From Phragmites australis (taxonomy: Eukaryota > Streptophyta > Magnoliopsida > Poales > Poaceae): a stretch of DNA of 64,000 bases. The stretch lies in NCBI RefSeq assembly GCF_958298935.1, contig NC_084942.1, positions 5,029,501 through 5,093,500 of the forward strand, in the 5' to 3' direction. The translations under genes were made by a program, and so were the position numbers. Positions 58,750-64,000 of this stretch are shown here, piece after piece (the first letter of the stretch is position 1; each line of letters opens with the position of its first letter). The notes under the pieces are model-generated. The model saw only the letters and a list, made by a program, of their open reading frames with translations. It was not told the origin of the DNA and did no database searches.

Positions 58750-60402
58750 CTTAAAAAGAACGGTGGTGTCCTAAGAGTGGGGTGAATTAGGATATTTAAA
58801 AGCCTAAATCAAATCGGCTTTAAAAACTTCACAAGATAAATCTATATCAATTTCTATCTAAATATGCTCTAGGTTTATCTAATGTATCTATTCTACTGCT
58901 CAAAAGGTTTACAACCTATAGCCAATCCTAGCAAACTATTCTAGAAAAGTAAATATACAAAGTTAGATTGCAAGAATGTAAATACGGAAGCATAAGGGAT
59001 TTTTATCCTATGGTATAGATAGCATGAATGCCACCTCTAGTCCACATTGGAGCTCGACTAAGGATATGCTCCCAGTCGCTAAGACTTTTCTAGTCATGAC
59101 TCTTGAATCACCAAGACAAAGACAAGACTTCAACCCGAATGAGCCACCAAGCTACAAAGGGAATATCTCACCACTAGCCGCTCTCCTAGTTACTTGTCGT
59201 CGTCTTCACATCAAAGCTTGAGACACCAAGGCAAGGGTCTTCGTGACCCCGTGCATGTGTCTTACCATCGCTTCACACCAAGTCGAAGGGTCAACAAGCT
59301 TGAGCAACTCCGGCTCAAGGTGCCGATGAGTCACCAAGACTCTAAGACGCCGGCGTACCAACCAGTACAAGTTAGGATCACTCTTTCATCCACTCTCTAG
59401 GCAGAAATCACCTAGCAACACTCTCTCTAGGCCTATAAGCACTAATCACTCACTAAACGTGTGCTTAATTGCCTTAGATGGTCACGTTAAGCACTTTGGT
59501 GGCTTGGATATCTTCTCAAGTGTCTCTATGTTTCTCTATACTCCAGCAGCATACCATACATTCAAATAACTGAGTTGAGGGGTATTTATAGCCTCAAACT
59601 CACGCACTAGCCATTAACTCAACGGCTCCAAAAAACTGTCAACACTGGATAATCTGGTGAGAACAGTAGTACCAACACCGTATCATTCAGGGAGTGCATC
59701 TTGAGAAACTAGCCATTGGAACCCACTCAAAGTCATCCTGAACACCAGACACTCTGGTGTATACATCATCTCCATCACCGGACTATCCGTTGAATACATT
59801 TGAGCCATCCAACCTTCTGCAGCCTTTCTGTGTAAATTGCTTCGGTGTAAGCCTTCGATGTACACAGCACCTATCACCGAACCATCCGGTGAGGTATTCT
59901 TCGATTTTCAACTCTTGGAAATGCTTCTGCAGGATATACTCTGGTGTGAATCATCTGGTGTGTACAACATAGGCACCGGACCTTCCGATAAGTTGATCTT
60001 CGTTCTTCTGTGCTTGGATTCTTCTCTGTAAGAATTAGTCCAACGTGATCCTCCGGTGATCACCGGACCATCCGATGAAGTCATCTGCATTCTCCCCTTT
60101 GTCAACAATGCTTCGCTGCTTCTGCCCATTTAGCATTGGACCATCCGATGAGGTAAAGCTGTCTCTGGACACATAGCTCTGGTGCGTACAATTCTTCTAG
60201 CACCGGACCATCCAGTGAGTACATTTTCCCTGGGGTTTCTCCAATTCAACCAAACTTTGTTTCGGCTATGGTGGCTTCTTTATGTATTGTATTCATGAGA
60301 CCTACTAACATATATTCTTAGCAAACATGTTAGTCTCAATGACTATATTGTCATTAATCACCAAAATCACAATTATTGCCTAATAAGACCACTTTCGCTA
60401 CA
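58750..60402 (-). repeat. 5' LTR of the gag-only copia element
   Basis: About 1,650 bp, similar throughout to 53863-55542, with the same palindrome array at 59640-60220. On the minus strand it starts TGTAGCGAAAGTGG. The LTRs show many substitutions between them, so the insertion is not recent. Confidence 0.85.
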
Positions 60403-60599
60403 CCCACCTTCCTTCTTCCTCACCCCCTCTGTCCCATATTCTCCATTCATCGTTGTGACTTCAATTTCTAGATACATGAGTCTCTTATAGATGTGTTGTA
60501 GCAACATACGTTCTTTTACCATGGTGTAATATTACCATCAAATTTGTGTTACCCGCACACATCCAACCGTGATAATAAAACACATACTCCTTTTTTAGA

Positions 60600-60765
60600 C
60601 CTAACCTATTCGTATCTAGCTTTTTCAAAATTAGCCTTCTCATCAGTAGTCTTTTCAGACGTAACCTCTTTAGAAATAGCCTTTTCAGAAGTAGTCTTTT
60701 CAGAAGTAGGCTTTTTAGAAGAAGCCTTTTTTAAAAGCAGCCTTTTCATGAGTAGCCTTTTCAGA
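60600..60765. repeat. 15-bp minisatellite, about ten units
   Basis: The unit is close to AGCCTTTTCAGAAGT. On the minus strand it reads as a pentapeptide repeat near S-E-K-A-T, with one frame slip near 60730. It may be a remnant of a Lys/Glu-rich coding tail; no larger frame supports that. Confidence 0.85.
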
Positions 60766-60877
60766 TGATATGGCCACACCTTACTACAAAATCAACTCAT
60801 TTTTAGGGTCGGTTTTCATGGACTTAGTCCATACACCAGCACGAATCTACAGTATAAATAGATGACCTCCTAGCCAC

Positions 60878-61506
60878 ATGTACAACCAAACCAATAGCCT
60901 CAACCTCCACAACTCCGATGAAATTGTGTCCAATCCTTTTCCCAAGAAATACTTGCCGGATAATACGTCTAATGGGGTCGAAGTGCCCATGTGCTTATGT
61001 GGAGACCTTTGTAGGGTTATAAAGTCCTCTGAGTTCTTCGACACCTACAAAATGAGGTTCTTCATGTGTTGTAACTATGAATACGATCCACTGCAGAGAA
61101 ACACCATTGTTGGCTCCCACCGCCAGGTAACCATTCTGGCTAAACTATTCCAAATACAACTAAGAAGTACCACTTAATATTTTTGTCTCCTTTGCAGTCT
61201 CCGGCGCCACTATGTGACTTCTTACAGTAGCTGGATACTAAGCAATCACAAGCAGATGTGCTCCTCCTTTACACTCAACACCGCGTCACATGGAGACGCT
61301 TCCATGAGATGGAAGCCGATAAGAGGATGGAGGCTATGCATAAGCGCATTTAGAAGGAGCAGCAGAAGATGAGGAAGGAGCATAATCGCACAATGGCAGA
61401 GACCGGTGAGGTGGAGAGGGAGAGGAAGCGCAAGAGGGCACGTTGGGTGCTTGAGGTAGGAGCGAAATCAGCGAAGAAGGGAAAGTACGCACGTAAGACT
61501 CAGTAG
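60878..61506 (+). pseudogene. GRF-type zinc-finger protein gene, plus copy
   Basis: Exon 1 (60878-61126, 83 codons) starts MYNQTNSLNLHNSDEI and carries the finger VPMCLCGDLCRVIKSSEF, DTYKMRFFMCCNYEYDP, with C-x-C, then C and C. It ends CAG|GTAACC; the 71-bp intron ends TTTGCAG; phases match. Exon 2 (61198-61506) reads SPAPLCDFLQ then LDTKQSQADVLL, and finishes in a Lys/Arg/Glu-rich coiled-coil-like tail (EVERERKRKRARWVLE). Two in-frame TAG codons lie in exon 2, near 61229 and 61352; the first sits where Trp is usual. Function of the family is unknown. It diverges from the minus GRF gene. Confidence 0.7.
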
Positions 61507-61549
61507 ACCACATGCTGTAATCATGTTATTTACAAATTAGGAATAAGTC

Positions 61550-63382
61550 TATTTTACTCCCTCAAACTATCACGTTTGTCCGGATAACCCCCTGCACTTT
61601 TAAACCGTCCATTTTACTCCTCCGAACTATCAATACCGTCCATTTTACCCCCGAAGTGGTTTTTCTCGGTGGTTTTGATGACGTGATGGCAATTTCGCTA
61701 TGTGGCAGTCCAAGTCAGTGCGTCCAGTCAGTATGCTGAAATCAGCGTTGCGCAGTAATTCGATTTTTCTTTAGAAAAATAATGCATGAAAATAGATTAT
61801 TCCGAAAAATAGGTTTTATGTTTAGAAAAAATTCCAAAAAATATATAATGATTTGGATAAATGTTTTAATATGTTTTTAGCTCTATTTTTATTTCTGTAA
61901 ATAATATTTAATGTTTTGCTAGTGTAAAAATTATTCAAAAAATGTTAGAATAAATGTTTTAATTTGGAAAATAGTTTTAGAAAATGTAGATTAATTCTGA
62001 TAAAGTTTAAAAATGTTTTTTTTGATAAAATAAACGCTTTTAATATGTTTTGTTGCATATAAAATTAGTTTTAATTCTAGAAAAATTAGGTTTACATCCA
62101 GAAAAATAGTTTTCGTCGTTTTTAGTCGTAGTTTCGCGTCGTTTCTAGCCATTTAAAATTCATTTAGCCGTACTTTTGTGCATATTTTGGGCACATTTGA
62201 GCGTATTTTTGGTACATTTTGGACATATTTGAGCATATTTTGGGCACATTTACCACATTTTGGTCTCATTTGGGCACATTTTTTTATCACATTTGGCCAT
62301 ATTTTGGTCATATTTGGGCACATTTTGATCATATTTGGGCACATTTTTAGCATATTTGGATATATTTTGGTCATATTTTGGCATATTTATTCACATTTGG
62401 GCACATTTGGCCATACTTTGTCCAAATATGCCCAAAATGTGCTCAAAATGTGCCCAAATGTATCCAAAATATGCCCAAAATGTGCCCAAATATGACTAAA
62501 ATGTGACCAAATATGCCTAAAATGTGCCCAAATATGATCAAATGTGCCCAAAATTTGCCCAAATTTAGCAAAAATGTATAAAAAATGTGCTCAAAATGTG
62601 TTCAAAATGGGCTCAAATGTACCCAAATGTGACCAAAATATGGCTAAAATATGTCAAAATGTGGCCAAATGTGTCTCAAATGTGCCAAAATGTGGTTAAA
62701 ATATGGCCAAATGTGTCCAAATATGCCAAAATGTTTTCAAAATGTGCCCAAAATGTGTCAAAAAGTATGGCTAAACTAATTTTAAACGGCTAGAAACGAC
62801 GCGAAAACTACGGCTAAAAAATGACAAAAACTATTTTTCTTGAATTAAACCTAATTTTTCTGGAATTAAAACTAATTTTATATACAACAAAATATATTAA
62901 AGGATTTATTTTATCAAAGAAAATATTTTTAAACTTTATCAGAATTAATCTATATTTTCTAAAACTATTTTCCAAATTAAAACATTTATTCTAACATTGT
63001 TGAAATAATTTTCACACTAGAAAAACATTAAATATTATTTACAGAAATAAAAATAGAGCTAAAAACATTTATCTAAATCATTTTATAATTTTATATTTTT
63101 TGGATTTTTTTAACATAAGACCTATTTTTCGGAATAATCTATTTTCATGAATTATTTTTCTAAAGAAAAATCGAATTACTTCGCAACGCTGATATCAGCA
63201 CGCTGACTGGACACGCTGACTAGGACTGCCACGTGGTGAAACCGCCACACGTAATCAAAACCACTGAGAAAAATCACTCTAGAGGTAAAATAGATTGTAT
63301 TGATAGTTCGGGGAGTAAAATGGACGGTTTAAAAGTTTAAGGAGTTATCCAGACAAACGTGATAGTTTGAGGGAGTAAAATA
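61550..63382. mobile_element. Foldback element (1.8-kb near-complete inverted repeat)
   Basis: From TATTTTACTCCCTCAAACTA at 61550 the sequence runs to about 62415. It then recurs as its reverse complement to GTTTGAGGGAGTAAAATA at 63382. Matching points include GTTTGTCCGGATAA with TTATCCAGACAAAC, CTGAAATCAGCGTTGCGCAG with its inverse, and GTTTCGCGTCGTTTCTAGCC near 62130 with its inverse near 62790. Outer ends are flanked by TA, which could be a TA target duplication. No protein is encoded. Long inverted terminal repeats of this kind occur in foldback and Mutator-type non-autonomous elements. Confidence 0.85.
62170..62780. repeat. Diverging minisatellite arms at the centre of the foldback
   Basis: The left half repeats TTTGGGCACATTTGG-like units (about 11-12 bp); the right half repeats the inverse, CCAAAATGTGCCC. 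The switch is near 62415. Open frames across it are repeat artefacts. Confidence 0.85.
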
Positions 63383-63389
63383 TATTAAA

Positions 63390-63559
63390 ATGATTATGTA
63401 CTGTATATGCCATCGTCCGTGTATGTCACAGTTCTTATTAAAATCACCATGTTTATCTTTTCGTTTCAGTAAAATCTAGGTATCTAAAATATTGTACAAA
63501 CATATAATGGCACTGAACAAATCTAAAACATAAACATTGCAGCATACGCCTCTTCTGCC
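63390..63559. other. Short unassigned spacer
   Basis: No gene or repeat recognised. Confidence 0.4.
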
Positions 63560-63705
63560 ACAAATATTAAAAAGGCAATAAGGTGTCACATGTTCATTAT
63601 GCGACACCTTGCTATCGCCCATTTAATAGGCGACACAAAGATCTTGCCCGTTCACCAGGTGACAGCAAGGTGTCACTCAGTGAACAGGCAACATGTGGCC
63701 TCACC
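63560..63705. repeat. Cluster of short inverted GGTGTC/GACACC motifs
   Basis: GGTGTCACATG, GCGACACC, GGCGACAC, GGTGACAGC and AGGTGTCAC lie within 120 bp in both orientations. Such density resembles CACTA subterminal repeats, but no terminus was found in the remaining DNA. Confidence 0.45.
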
Positions 63706-64000
63706 ATATTTTTTAATGAGAAAAAATGCAAACCCCTCCCCCCCCCCCCCCCAAAAAAAATCACTTGGATTTTGACTTTCCCCCAAAAAATTATTTTGTT
63801 ACCAAAAAAAACCCCAAAGGTTTGGTTTTATTGAAAAAAAAACCCCCAAAAATTCAAAACATTTGTAAAAAAATCACAAAAATTCTAAAAAAACTAGAGA
63901 CAATTCTAAGACCTTTTGTGAAATTTGTTTTCAAAAATAATATCCTTTGCATCATATTTCATGGAGAGTAAGTTTGAAAAAAAAATGTGCAGCTCATTTA
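63706..64000. other. Low-complexity end of window
   Basis: A run of 15 or more C followed by A-rich DNA with AAAAACCCC steps. No coding region is credible here. Confidence 0.7.

Larger units (their letters stand above)
53863..60402 (-). mobile_element. Gag-only copia retrotransposon (SIRE-like), 6.5 kb
   Basis: Two similar LTRs in the same orientation flank a 3.2-kb interior with a primer-binding site next to the right (5') LTR and gag on the minus strand. No protease, integrase, reverse transcriptase or RNase H text was found, so it resembles the terminal-repeat gag-bearing (TR-GAG) class of non-autonomous elements, or a pol-deleted SIRE element. No perfect 5-bp target duplication was seen. 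Confidence 0.8.

Noticed and set aside
62153..62793. Open frames with repeated FGHILVIFGHIL or QNVPKI-like text
   Set aside because: They follow the minisatellite arms of the foldback element; the periodicity of the DNA explains the open frames on both strands.
63583..63971. Frames containing PPPPPPKK and KKITKILKK
   Set aside because: Products of a poly-C run followed by A-rich low-complexity DNA.

Overview
The window looks like nuclear DNA of a grass (Poaceae). The grass-level call rests on a monocot-type CYP51H fragment, an R2R3-MYB gene with a normal plant intron, and CACTA, Mutator-like, Helitron, Stowaway and Ty1/copia relics of the kind usual in grass genomes. I cannot name a species. 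There are no bacterial-style operons, rRNA genes or CRISPR arrays. Only one gene looks intact: a subgroup-4-type R2R3-MYB repressor on the minus strand (31590-32389). Almost everything else is transposon sequence, most of it broken by stops, frameshifts and nested insertions. All calls come from reading the sequence; no database search was run.

Layout. 1-1744: a Ty1/copia gag with the end of its 5' LTR and primer-binding site, abutting a minus-strand LTR fragment of another element. 1772-4960: a CACTA element (copy 1) with terminal repeats and a minus-strand ORF carrying a C48/Ulp1-type protease. 5128-6240: the end of a Ty3/gypsy pol and a probable LTR. 6421-7040: a Helitron helicase tail with a recognisable 3' terminus. 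9366-22075: a pile-up of CACTA sequence with three TNP2-type transposase relics, interrupted by a block that begins like an LTR. 22-27 kb: mostly uninformative DNA with small repeats. 27452-28468 and 29019-29973: two complete non-autonomous CACTA elements with 3-bp target duplications. 30.8-33.0 kb: the MYB gene, flanked by MITE-like sequences.

34.6-37.2 kb: a Stowaway MITE, more CACTA ends (one carrying a gene-like fragment) and a truncated copia LTR. 38.5-39.2 kb: a CYP51H pseudogene split by a SINE with a 7-bp target duplication. 39.6-40.9 kb: exon-like blocks of an unrecognised plant gene. 41.1-44.4 kb: a third CACTA ORF2/protease relic with its right end. 45.8-47.6 kb: CACTA copy 2, a deletion derivative related to copy 1. 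48.4-52.9 kb: a Mutator-like transposase followed by a plant mobile domain (PMD) gene. 53.2-53.9 and 60.9-61.5 kb: two divergent GRF-type zinc-finger genes, separated by a 6.5-kb gag-only copia element (53863-60402). 61.55-63.38 kb: a 1.8-kb foldback element whose two halves are inverted copies of each other.

The genes do not form a pathway. The coherent story is layered transposition around one probably functional regulator. The observations most worth a check are the foldback element, the gag-only copia element with palindrome-studded LTRs, the SINE inside CYP51H, and the MULE-PMD-GRF cluster.
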